From Streptomyces pactum (GTDB taxonomy: Bacteria; Actinomycetota; Actinomycetes; Streptomycetales; Streptomycetaceae), in NCBI RefSeq assembly GCF_016031615.1, contig NZ_JACYXC010000001.1:4092001-4156000 (forward strand): a stretch of DNA of 64,000 bases, written 5' to 3'. Below, one piece after another: positions 26,677-36,800 of this stretch. The position numbers and the translations under genes are program-made. Numbering within the stretch: the first letter of the stretch is position 1; each line of letters begins with the position of its first letter. Below the pieces are notes generated by a model. That model worked only from the letters and a program-made list of their open reading frames with translations. It had not been told where the DNA came from and searched no databases.

Positions 26677-29167
26677 CTACGAGCAGTCGATGCTGGAATC
26701 CGCCCAGTCCGCCATGGCCTTCCGGTCCACCGATCCGTGGCGCTCCACCACCAGCCGGACCGTCCGGCGGCCGGAGAGCCCGACCGACACCGGGACCGCG
26801 GGCTCCCCGGCGTGCAACATCCGGGACCGCCACAGCAGCACCCCGTCCGCGTACACCGCGAACCGGGCCGCGCTCCCGGGCTCCGCCGACAGGTCGTCGA
26901 TGCCCGCGACGGCTCGGTAGGCGGTGCAGGGCCGGTTGAGGTCGATGGTGAGGGAGGACGGTTCGGCGACCGTGACCCCGTCCGGGTACGTCCGTCCGCC
27001 GATCGACAGGCTTGAGCGCTGCCACATCCAGCTGCTCTCGCCGCGCCGCACCTCGGGAACGGTGCCGCCCCCGTCGCCGTACGACAGCGTGCTGAGCCGG
27101 TAGACCGCCGGGGCGGGCGTCGGCGTCGGGTCCGGGCCGGGGTCGGGCGGCGAGGTCCGCGTCGGTTCCGGCGTAGGGGAAGGCGTCGGCCTGGGACCCG
27201 GGTCCGGTTTCGGGTCCGGGCCCGGTTCCGGGGCGACCGTGGGCGAAGCCGTCGGGGCCGGCCGGGCCGGGGTGCGGGCTGGACCGGGCGAGGACGACGG
27301 GTGCGACTCCGGGGCCGGTCGCGCGGCGGGGGGTACGCGTCGGGGGGCCGGGCCGCCGTCGGGCGCGGCTCCGCGGCGTTCCCGGCGGCGGGCCGCTCCG
27401 CCGGGGACCGGGACGGCGCCGGCCGCGGGGACGCCGGTGACGGCGAGGGGGTGGCGGACGAGGCCGGGGAGTCGTTCCCGCTCCGGCGGTGCGTTCGGTG
27501 CCGCCACCGGCGGTCAGCGCGAGGGCGGTCGCGGCCGCCGCCACCACGACACCGGCGGCGATACCGACCTTCACCGGCGCGCCCAGACCCTCGGCCGCCG
27601 CTCCCGCCCCGCCGCCGGTCCCCGTACCGGCGCCCGCGCCCGCGCCCGCTCCCGCACCGGCTCCCGCGCTCGCCCCGCCGCCCGCCGCGGCAGCCGCACC
27701 GGCGCCCGCACCCGCGCCGGCGGCCACCGTGGCGGCAGCCGTCCTGAGCACGTACTCCCCGGCGAACCAGCCGATGACGGCGATGGGCAGCACGGCGCGC
27801 AGCCGCGCGTTGACGTCCGCGACCTCCAGCGCCGCGGTACGGCACCGGGCACAGTGGTCGAGGTGCCGGCGCAGGCCCAGCTCCGCCCGGCTGCGCAGCC
27901 CGCCCCGCGCGTAGGCGCCCAGCCGGTCCGCGTAACGGGCGCACTCGCCACCCTCGGTGAGCGCGCTGCTGACGTGGGCCTGGAGGTACGCCTGCTTGAG
28001 CTTCTCCCGGGCCCGGTGCGCCAGTACCGCCGTGGCGTTGTCGGTCAGCCCCAGCAACGGCGCCACCTCGCGCGGCGACTCCTCCTCCACCGTGGTGTGC
28101 CAGAGCACCGTCTGGTAGTGCTCCGGCAGGCTGCGGAACGCCTGCACGGCGAGCGACTGCTCGGCGTGGTGCATCGCCCGTACGTCCGCCCCCACGTCGT
28201 CCGTGCGCGCCTCGGCGGCGGGACGTGCGGCCTGTGAGGCGAACACGGCGAAATCCTCGACCAGGTGCTCCCGCCGGGCCGACCTGCCCCAGGCGGCGGC
28301 GACCCGGCGCACGGTGGTGAGCAGGTACGCGCGGACCGCCGAATCCGGCCCGGCGCCCCCGCGTATCGCCTGGAGCGTACGGGCGAACACCTCCGCCGTC
28401 AGGTCGTCGGCGGTGTCCGCGTCCCGGCAGCAGCTACGGGCGTACCGGCGCACCGCTGCCGCGTGCCGCCGGTACAGCTGCTCGTACGCGCCGTCGTCCC
28501 CACCGCGCAGCCGGGCCACCAGCTCGGCGTCCGAGGGGCCCGCCACGGGCCCGTCCGCCGTCCCGCCGGTGCGGCCACCGGGCTCGCGCTGCGGCGGCAC
28601 CGTCGGCACCGCCGCCTCACCGCCGCCCCCGTCGCCGCCGGCCGCGGCACCGTCCCGGCGGTGCCGGGCGGGCCGGGCGGCCGTACCGCGGTGTCCGCCG
28701 TGCGGGGCGCGCACGGTGTCTTCGGCGGTCGGCCCGCTGTCCGCCGTCCCCGGCCCCTCCAACGCGCCCGGCACGCCCGGCGTCGCCGGTGTCCCTGGTG
28801 CGTCCGGCGACCCCGGAACTCCCGACACCTCCGCCGAGCCGTCCCCCGCGGAGCCGCCACCCGGGTCGGCGCCCGGTGCATCGCCGGTGACGGGTGCGTC
28901 GCCGGCGCCCGGTCGCGGGCGGGCACGCCCCTGCGTCGGTACCTGCGGGGTGGGGCCGGCGGTTTCGGCGGTTGAGTCGGTGCCGGGGTGGTTGCCGCCG
29001 GCGGGACCGGTGCCGGGGGCGGGATCGGGGCGGCTGCCGGATGACCGCTGCCGGCCGACGTGATGAGGGGCCCCGGTACCGCTGTGCGCCGGGCGGTCGT
29101 CACCGGCGTGCCCACCGGGCCCGTACGCTCCGCCACCCCGTGGATCTTTCCGCCCGTCAACGCCCAT
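26677..29167 (-). CDS. Sigma-70 family factor with anti-sigma-like zinc finger, membrane segment and NPCBM domain; frame broken
   Basis: ATG 29167 (MGVDGRKDPRGGG). About 200 low-complexity residues precede region 2 (AYEQLYRRHAAAVRRYARSC, then DDLTAEVFARTLQAIRGG) and region 4 (FRSLPEHYQTVLWHTTVEEE, then REVAPLLGLTDNATAV). An HC2-type zinc finger (RRHLDHCARCRTAALEV), a membrane segment and a Gly/Ala-rich stretch follow. The frame then turns to Arg/Pro noise near 27480. Coding sense continues in a second frame (PASSATPSPSPASPRPAPSR) and a third, which encodes the proline linker and an NPCBM-like carbohydrate-binding domain (YRLSTLSYGDGGG to DWADSSIDCS). Both changes equal one lost base. An ECF factor with a built-in anti-sigma region and extracytoplasmic lectin-like domain is the likely intact form. 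Confidence 0.75.
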
Positions 29168-29923
29168 AACGGAAGCCCCTGACCAGACCGACACGCTCGA
29201 ACACCGGCAAGCGTGCCACAGCGCCGGTCGGGTGCCATCCGTTCGGGTGGTCAACCACTCGGAGGTGTGTTCCGGCACGGACCGGGCCGGGCCTTCACCC
29301 GGTTGGGGAACACCCGTCCGACAGCCGCCGCCCGGCGTCCCGGTCATGCCGCCGGATGAGAGCCGGCACCGCATCCGGCAGAGGCGTACGGGCCGGCCTC
29401 CGGTCGCCCGCGAGGGGGGTCCGTACGGACAGACAACCGCCCCCCAGGAGTGGCCGGCCCACGAAGGCCCCGCCGCCGGACGGGCACAACGCCGGACGGG
29501 CACAACGCCGGACGGGCACAACGCCGGACGGGCACAACGTCAGACCGGGCCGCCACACCGGACCGCCACAGGACCGTGACCTGCCGGGACAGAAACCGAC
29601 CGGGACAGAAACCAGCCGGGACACAAACCGACCGGGACCCAAACCGGCACCGACGGAAACAGTCGTGAAGAGATCAGCCAGAACCCCCGACCGACCGAAC
29701 CCCGAGGCCGGGACCGACGAGGCCGGGACCGACGAGGCCGGGACCGACGAGGCCGGGAATGATGAGGCCGGGAATGATGAGGCCCGGGGCTTACGAAGCG
29801 CGGAAGCGAGCGGACCGACGAAGCGCGGAAGCGAGCGGACCGACGAAGCCCGGCAACGCAACGAGCGGAACGACGAAGGCCGGGCGTGCCCCCGAAGGAC
29901 GCGCCCGGCCGGGTGTCCCGGTA
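29168..29923. repeat. Gap packed with three tandem repeats
   Basis: 756 bp without a credible gene, between atrA and the sigma factor gene. It holds a 16-bp unit GCCGGACGGGCACAAC in four exact copies (29475-29538) and a 15-bp unit in five copies (29704-29778; three GAGGCCGGGACCGAC, two GAGGCCGGGAATGAT). A 25-bp unit beginning CGAAGCGCGGAAGCG is present twice (29794-29843), with a partial third. Between them GACCGGGACAGAAACC-like units recur (29580-29660). It looks like slippage-prone non-coding DNA, less GC-rich than its neighbours in places. Confidence 0.85.
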
Positions 29924-30667
29924 TCAGCTCCGGGGCCGCAGTCCGTCCAGCAGGATGTCCAGCAGCCGGGCCGAGGCAGCCGCCTGCTGTGCCGCGTCCG
30001 GCAGCGAGGGCGCGGCCGTGGCTATCACCAGCAGCACGTCCGCGACCGTCACGTCCGGCCGCAGCTCACCGGCCTCCCGGGCCCGGTCCACCAGCTGCCC
30101 GACCACGTCGAGCAGCGCCGCCACGCCCGCGTCGTCCCGCTCGTCGGTGGTCGGCGCGGTGCGCTGCTCGACCAGCCGCAGCTCCGGCTGGGCGGTCCCC
30201 GTACGGCCGGCTACGGCCGACTGGCGCTGGTGCGGCACCCGTGCCGTACCCTCCTCGCCCTCCGGCTCCACGCCGACGCGCAGCACCTGCGGCGGCAGCA
30301 GTCGGCCCGCGCCCGACGCCACGGACGTCCGCAGGAAGCGGGCGAGCGCCGACCACGGCTCTTCCTCCTGGCCCAGAGCGGTCCGTGCCTGCTCGGTGAG
30401 GCGGGCCGTCTCCTCCTCCGCTATCCGGCGTACCAGCACGTCCTTGCTGGGAAAGCGCCGGTAGACGGTTCCTACGCCGACCCGGGCCCGACGGGCCACG
30501 TCCTCCATCGGCGCGCCGTAGCCCAGCTCGCCGAAGACCTCACGCGCCGCGCGTAGAACGTGCTCAAGATTGCGCTGCGCATCCACCCGAAGCGGCGTAT
30601 TGCGGCCGACCGCACCGTCCGAAGAGGCGACGGCCGTGGCCGACCATTGAGAACCCTGGATGTGCAT
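29924..30667 (-). CDS. atrA: TetR-family regulator AtrA
   Basis: A 247-residue regulator starting at ATG 30667 (MHIQGSQWSATAV), preceded by CGGGGGATC. The N-terminal HTH is VLRAAREVFGELGYGAPMEDVARRARVGVGTVYRRFPSKDVLV. It matches AtrA (SCO4118) of S. coelicolor, known to activate actII-ORF4 and to act in GlcNAc and antibiotic control. The neighbours support this: a divergent NADH dehydrogenase like SCO4119, then SCO4120-4122-like genes. Its promoter carries a perfect inverted repeat across the -10 region (separate entries). A poorly conserved Q/A/R-rich stretch around residue 140 lies in the ligand-binding domain. Confidence 0.88.
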   Translation of the reverse strand: MHIQGSQWSATAVASSDGAVGRNTPLRVDAQRNLEHVLRAAREVFGELGYGAPMEDVARRARVGVGTVYRRFPSKDVLVRRIAEEETARLTEQARTALGQEEEPWSALARFLRTSVASGAGRLLPPQVLRVGVEPEGEEGTARVPHQRQSAVAGRTGTAQPELRLVEQRTAPTTDERDDAGVAALLDVVGQLVDRAREAGELRPDVTVADVLLVIATAAPSLPDAAQQAAASARLLDILLDGLRPRS

Positions 30668-30718
30668 ATGTGATCCCCCGGTAATGACGCGTCTCCCCCC
30701 GGAGACTCCCCGCCCTGT

Positions 30719-30750
30719 CATGGTCGGGGGCAGCCTCGACCCCGACCATG
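30719..30750. promoter_or_regulatory. 11-bp perfect inverted repeat in the atrA promoter
   Basis: CATGGTCGGGG (30719-30729) and CCCCGACCATG (30740-30750) are exact inverted copies 10 bases apart. The right arm overlaps the predicted -10 box of atrA (30748-30753), and the rest would lie at the start of its transcript. It could be an operator, for example for autoregulation, or an mRNA hairpin. Confidence 0.6.
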
Positions 30751-30776
30751 TATGAACATAGTTGAGCCCCGGTCAA
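30748..30776 (-). promoter_or_regulatory. Predicted atrA promoter
   Basis: On the minus strand TTGACC (30771-30776) and ATACAT (30748-30753) are separated by exactly 17 bases, a plausible vegetative promoter. The expected transcription start is near 30741, about 74 bases before the atrA ATG. Confidence 0.5.
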
Positions 30777-30995
30777 GAAAGAAGGGGGGATGTTCCGCGT
30801 GTCCGGTCCCCCCTGAACGGAGTACCGGGCGCACGGTCGCCGTTTGCGCACCCGGGCCGTGCCCGGTTCCCGGTGCTGACCTGCGCGCATTCCATAAGCT
30901 CCGACGATTCCCGGCCGAGGCGCGGGCGACGGCGGACGGTCACACAATTCGCCGGGCCTGTGGACAAACTCCGTTCGCGGGTGCGTCATGGGAGA

Positions 30996-32339
30996 GTGAA
31001 GGAACCTGCGCGCATTCTCGTTGTCGGCGGCGGCTACGTCGGGATGTACACCGCGCTGCACCTCCAGCGGAAGCTGAGGCGCGGCGAGGCACAGGTCGTC
31101 GTGGTCGATCCCGAGCCGTACATGACCTACCAACCGTTCCTGCCCGAGGCGGCGGCCGGGTCCATCTCACCGCGCCACGTCGTGGTCCCGCTCCGGCGCA
31201 TCCTGCCCAAATGCCACGTGGTCATCGGCGAGGTCACCTCCATCGACCACGCCGGGCGCACCGCGCACATCAAGACCCTCGCCGCGGAGGAAGAGGGCAC
31301 CGGCACGATCGACATCCACTACGACGAACTCGTCCTGGCACCCGGCTCGGTATCCCGCACCCTGCCCGTTCCCGGCCTGGCCGACTTCGGCATCGGATTC
31401 AAGACCGTCGAGGAAGCCATCGGGTTGCGTAACCACGTGCTGGAGCAACTCGACATCGCCTCCTCCACCCGTGATCCGGCGGTCCGGGACGCGGCTCTCA
31501 CCTTCGTATTCGTCGGCGGCGGATACGCCGGTGTGGAGGCGCTGGCGGAGCTGGAGGACATGGCGCGATACGCGGCGCGCTACTACCACAACATCGAGCC
31601 CGGCGACCTCAAATGGATTCTGGTCGAGGCGACCGACCGCATCCTCCCCGAGGTCGGCCCGGAGATGGGCCGGTACGCCGTTCGCGAGCTGCGCGGACGC
31701 AATATCGACGTACGCCTGGAAACCCGCCTGGATTCGTGCGAGGACCGGGTCGCCGTGCTCAGCGACGGATCCCGCTTCCCCACCCGCACCCTGGTGTGGA
31801 CGGCGGGCGTCAAGCCCCACCCGGTGCTGGCCGCCACCGACCTGCCGAGGAACGAGCGGGGCCGCCTGACCTGCGCCGCCGATCTGCGCGTCGAGGGCGT
31901 CGAGCACGCCTGGGCGGCCGGTGACGCCGCCGCCGTCCCCGACCTCACCTCCCCGGAACCGGGCAAGGAGTGCGCCCCCAACGCCCAGCACGCGGTGCGG
32001 CAGGCCAGGGTCCTGGCCGAGAACATCCTCGCCTCGCTCCGCGACCGGCCGCTGAAGAACTACGAGCACGCCTACGTCGGCTCCGTCGCCTCCCTGGGCC
32101 TCCACAAGGGCGTCGCGCACGTCTACGGCCGCAAGCTCAAGGGCTACCCCGCCTGGTTCATGCACCGGGCCTACCACCTGAGCCGGGTGCCCACCTTCAA
32201 CCGCAAGGCGCGGGTACTCGCCGAGTGGACCCTCGCCGGGCTCTTCAAGCGCGAGATCGTCTCGCTCGGATCGCTGGAGAACCCGCGCGCCGAGTTCGAA
32301 CTCGCCGCGGGGACCGGCCGCCACCCGGAAGCGAGTTGA
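30996..32339 (+). CDS. Type II NADH dehydrogenase (NAD(P)/FAD-dependent oxidoreductase)
   Basis: A 447-residue single-polypeptide NADH:quinone oxidoreductase of the inner membrane surface. The FAD-binding motif is ILVVGGGYVGMYTALHL and the NADH-binding motif FVFVGGGYAGVEALAELED. Further signatures are DELVLAPGS, RTLVWTAGVKPHP and HAWAAGDAAAVPD. The start is uncertain: GTG 30996 (VKEPARILVV) places the motif normally but its ribosome site is poor, and GTG 30981 is an in-frame alternative. The C-terminus (HRAYHLSRVPTFNRKARVLAEW) is amphipathic and suits membrane contact. It is transcribed divergently from atrA, as in S. coelicolor, where the equivalent gene is SCO4119 in my memory. Confidence 0.92.
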   Translation: MKEPARILVVGGGYVGMYTALHLQRKLRRGEAQVVVVDPEPYMTYQPFLPEAAAGSISPRHVVVPLRRILPKCHVVIGEVTSIDHAGRTAHIKTLAAEEEGTGTIDIHYDELVLAPGSVSRTLPVPGLADFGIGFKTVEEAIGLRNHVLEQLDIASSTRDPAVRDAALTFVFVGGGYAGVEALAELEDMARYAARYYHNIEPGDLKWILVEATDRILPEVGPEMGRYAVRELRGRNIDVRLETRLDSCEDRVAVLSDGSRFPTRTLVWTAGVKPHPVLAATDLPRNERGRLTCAADLRVEGVEHAWAAGDAAAVPDLTSPEPGKECAPNAQHAVRQARVLAENILASLRDRPLKNYEHAYVGSVASLGLHKGVAHVYGRKLKGYPAWFMHRAYHLSRVPTFNRKARVLAEWTLAGLFKREIVSLGSLENPRAEFELAAGTGRHPEAS

Positions 32340-33819
32340 CCGGGCGCCCGCGGCGCCGCCCCACCCGGGCCCGCCGCCGCGCCCACCCGGCGAGCCGTCA
32401 CCACCCCCCGGGCGGGCCGTGAGCCCCTCCGGCCCGCCGCCGTCCCGTCGCCCCGCCGCTCGCCGACCCCCGGCGTCGCCCCGAACGCCGCCGCGTCCAC
32501 CGGTTCGGACGGTGCCGCGTCCACCGGTCCGGACGCCGCGCCCGCCGACCCGGGCACCGCCACGCTTACCGGGCCGGGGACCGGCGCACGGGCCGGTCCG
32601 TACGCCCGCCTCCTCGCAGCCCCGGAGGACCACCCGCCTGCCGGCCCGGACGGACGCCCGCCCGCAGCCCCGGACGGACGCCCGCCCGCCGCTCTGCGGG
32701 CCCGCCCGGGCGCCGCCGTGCTCGCCGATCGGGGCGCCCGCCCGGGTGTCCCGTTGCTCACCGGTCGGGGTGGCGGTGCGGATGCCGGCCACCCCGCTGT
32801 TCCGGCTGCCGGTGGGAGTGCCGGCCTGCATCGCGCCGTGCCCGCCGGCCCGGGCGCCGACCGCCCCGCAGGCGCGGGCACCGGCCCGTACGGCCATCCG
32901 GGCGCCGCCACGGTCGCAGGACCTGGAACTGCTCCGGACGCCGGCCCGAGCGCCGCACCGCTCGCGGCCCTTTGCGCAGAGCCGTCCGCCGGCCCGTACG
33001 CCCACCCGAGCACCGCCGCGTCCACCGGTTCGGACGGTGCCGCGTCCACCGGTCCGGACGCCGCGCCCGCCGACCCGGACACCGCCATGCTTACCGGGCC
33101 GGGGACCGGCGCATGGGCCGGTCCGTGCGCCCCTCGGTACGCCCGCCCCATCACCGGCCCGTACGTCTGTCCGGGTGCTCTCCTGCTCACCGGCCCGGGT
33201 GGTGGTCCGGACGCCGCCGCGTCCGTACGCCCGGGCTCCGGACCGAGCCGCGGCGCAGGTGCCCGCCCAGGTGCCGCCGTGCCCGCCGGGCCCCGCACAG
33301 GCGCGGGCAGCAGGCCCTCCGGGAAGGGATCCCGGCCGGTACGGCACAGATGTGGCACCACGCCCGCCGCCAGGGCGTCACGGACGGCCGGAGCACCCCT
33401 CCCCACGGGGCGGTCGAACGCGGTTCCGGTGCCGTGCGGAGCCGACCCGCCACGCTCGCCCTCATGCCGGTGCCGAGCGGCCCGGCGCCGGTCGGTCGCC
33501 GCACACCGTCCAGGTGGAGCGGTCCTGCACCGGGCGCATCGGGTGGCGCCGGGAACTCCCCCGAGACCCCCGGCGTCTGACGGATGTCCGCACCTTCGGC
33601 CACACTGTCCGTGTGACCATGGGTGGGCCCCGGTCCACCAAGAGTGACAACCTGTACAGAGTGACGACGGCGAGGATCTGGACGTGCTGCTGCATCTTCC
33701 CGGGGGCCATCCCCCGTACCGCCAGATCCGTGCGCAGCGGAGCCGCTGACCAACACCGCAGCCGCTGACGCGGCGTGCACCCGACGGGCCGCCCGAAACG
33801 ACACGCGAGGCACACCTCA
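32340..33819. repeat. 1.48-kb gap with a 114-bp near-perfect direct repeat
   Basis: Open frames on both strands are long but low in complexity (Ala/Pro/Gly/Arg) and resemble nothing I know. Bases 32488-32601 recur at 33013-33126 (offset 525) with three mismatches, all transitions. Shorter pieces such as GCCGCGTCCACCGG and CCGGGGACCGGCGCA recur inside. The last 200 bp lead into the phosphatase gene: GGACGGATGTCCGCACC near 33578 and a less GC-rich stretch at 33640-33700 (AGTGACAACCTGTACAGAGTG) may hold its promoter. I see no terminator after the dehydrogenase gene. Confidence 0.6.
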
Positions 33820-36800
33820 GTGAACTTCACGCGCTGGAGCGCTCGACTCCCCGGAACCCAGCGACGCGCCGCCGCGCGGAGCGCCCGCGCCGGTGGCGGC
33901 TCTGTACCGGCCGCCCGCGGCGGGCGTACCGATTCCGTGCGTCGCGCCGGAACGGGCCCCGCGGCGCCCCGCCCTCAGGACGGAGACGCGGGTGCGGGCA
34001 CCGCGGACATGCCCGCACCGGCCCTCGACGGGCTCTCCGTCCACGAGGTGCTCGGGCAGGTCCCGGCGCTGGTGGCGGTCGTCTACGGTCCAGAACACCG
34101 GATCGCCTACGCCAACGACGCCTACACCGCCCTCTTCGGCCCGTCCACCCCCGGGGCTCCGGCCCGCGAGGCGCTCCCCGAACTGACCGAACTGGGGTTG
34201 CTGCCCCTGATGGACCAGGTGCTCCGCAGCGGCAGACCCCGCACCGTGAAGTCCCTGCGCGTACCGGGCGAGGGGTTCCGCCACCGCGGCACCGGTGGCC
34301 CTGACGCTTCTGCCGTGGGTGGCGAGGGCACCGGAACACCGCCGGCCGTTACCGGGTGCCCCGACCCGGTGCGCCCCGAGCCGGAAGCACACGGCGTGGC
34401 GCGGACCACACCTCCCGCGCCCGGCACCGGGAAGGCGGCGCGCTCCGACACCCCGCACCGGGACGCCGGGCACCCGGACGCGGCCCTCACCGACGCCACG
34501 CGAACGGCGGACGGCGAACCGTTGTCCGGAACCGCGCCCGGGAAGCCGCCGCACGGAACCGCGCACGGCGAACCGCCGCCCGGAACGGCACACCCGGGCA
34601 CACAGGCCGAAGCCTCGCCGGGAACGGCGCACCGGGACGCGCAGGTCGAACCGTCGCCGGGAACAGCGGCCGCGGGACCGCCGCCCACGGCCCCGGCACG
34701 GCCCGGGACGCCGTCGGCGCCGGCCGGACCGGACTCGGCACCCACCTGCGCGGCGGACGCTTCGGCCCACGCCGAGGGATGCACCACCACGCCTGACCAG
34801 GGGCCGGCGTCCTCCACCGGCTCCTCCACCGGCTCCGACGCACCGTCCGGGGCCGCACCTGCCCGCGCCCACGCCCCGGCACCTTCGGCACCGGGTTCCG
34901 TGGACGGTCTCCCGCACCCCGCCGCCACGCCCCGGTCCACCGGCTCCGACGCCTCCGCGCGCGCCGACGGGACGGCACCCGCCGATGCCACGGCTCTCAC
35001 CGACGCGAAAGCCCTCACCGGCCCCACGGCCCGCACCGGCGCGGCAGCCCCCGCCCACGGGAACGAGCCGGACACCGCACCCGGTACCGCACCCGCCCCG
35101 GCCGACCGGGACGGGGTGACCGGCCACGTCCCCGGCGCCGAGACACCCATCGAGACGATGGCGTCCACCGACGGGTGCCGGCCGGGCCCCACACCCGCAC
35201 CGGCCAACCCGGACAGCGCACCCGCACCGGTCGACCCGGACCGTGCACCCGGCACCGAAGCCGGCACCGCGACCCCATCGACCGGGCGCCGCCCCGTAGC
35301 CGAGGACACCGGCCCGGGCGGTGCGGCCCGCACCGAACCGGAGACCACTGCCGTACCGACCGGCCCCGGCGCCACACCGACCGCCCCGGACCCCGACGGG
35401 CGCACCGCGACCACACCGTCCGCCCCGCACGCGGCGTCCGGCACCGTCGCCGCGGCCTCGGCAGTCGGCGGGCGGGCGCGCCGGGAACACGGCATGGTGC
35501 GTGCCGCGCTCGCGGGTCTGCCGTTCGCCGGCTTCACCGCCTTCCACGGGAACACCGGCCGTGCCACCCAGCCCGAGAGGCGGCCCGCCGGCACCCCGCG
35601 CCGGACCGATCCGGCGGGCGAGACCCTCCCCGGCCCCGCGACAGGGGCGCCCGGGGGAGCGTCCGTGCGACCCGAGGACGCCCGGGAGGCCGGGGCGCCG
35701 GCCCCACCGCCCGCCACCTCCGACCGCCGTACCCGGGACACCTACTACACCTTCACCTGCACCCCGATCGAGGTTCCCGTACCGGTGTCCGGGAACCCCG
35801 CCGAGACGCCCGGCGGGTGCTCCGCCACCGGGGACGACAGCACGGCCGGAGAGGGGACCACCACCGGCCGCCGGGGCGTCCTCGTCTTCGGGGCGGACGT
35901 CACCGACCAGGTCGAGACGGCCGAACGCCTGCGGGCCAGCGAACGCCTCCAGCGGGAGGCGGTCGTCACCCTCCAGCGCACCCTGCTCCCCCAGGAGCTG
36001 GAACAGCCCGACGATCTGCGGGTCGCCGCGACCTACCGCCCCGGTGGGGAGGACGCCGCGGTGGGCGGCGACTGGTACGACGTGATCACCCTCGGCGCCG
36101 GTCGCACCGCCCTGGTCATCGGCGACGTCATGGGCCGCGGCGTCCGGGCGGCTGCCGTGATGGGGCAGCTGCGCACCGCCGTACGGGCCTACGCCCGCCT
36201 CGACCTGCCCCCGCACGAGGTGCTCCAGCTCCTCGACGGGCTCGCGGCCGAGATCGACGCCAGCCAGATCGCCACCTGCGCCTACGCCGTGCACGACCCC
36301 AACGAGGGTCGTCTCCTCTATGCCTCCGCGGGCCACCTCCCCATCCTCGTGCGTGATCCGGACGGTACGGTCCGGCGTGCCGCCGAGCCCACCGGCCCGC
36401 CGCTGGGAACCGGGGGATGGCTGCACTCCTCCGGCTCCGTGCCCTTGGTCCCGGGCTCCACCGCCGTCCTCTACACCGACGGTCTGGTGGAACGCCGGGA
36501 CAAGGACATCGACGACGGGGTCGCCGCCCTGGAGCGGGCTTTCGCCGGTGCCACCGGATCACCCCAGGTCATGTGTGACCGTCTCATCCGCACCATGGGC
36601 ATCACCGCCGACCACGACGACGACGTGGCCGTCCTGGTGGTGCAGCACCCGGCACGCACCGGCCATGACGCGGAGCTGTTCCACAACGCCGCCCTGGAAC
36701 TCCTCGGCGGCATCGAGGCGGCGCCCCGGGCACGAGCCTTCGCCTCGGGGGTCCTCGCCAGCTGGCGGTTCCCCACCGAACTGAGGGACCTCGGCGTCCT

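Noticed and set aside
32171..33406. 411-codon minus-strand frame with PVPGPVSMAV-type repeats
   Set aside because: It overlaps the 3' end of the NADH dehydrogenase gene antisense, is made of low-complexity direct repeats and has no recognisable domain.
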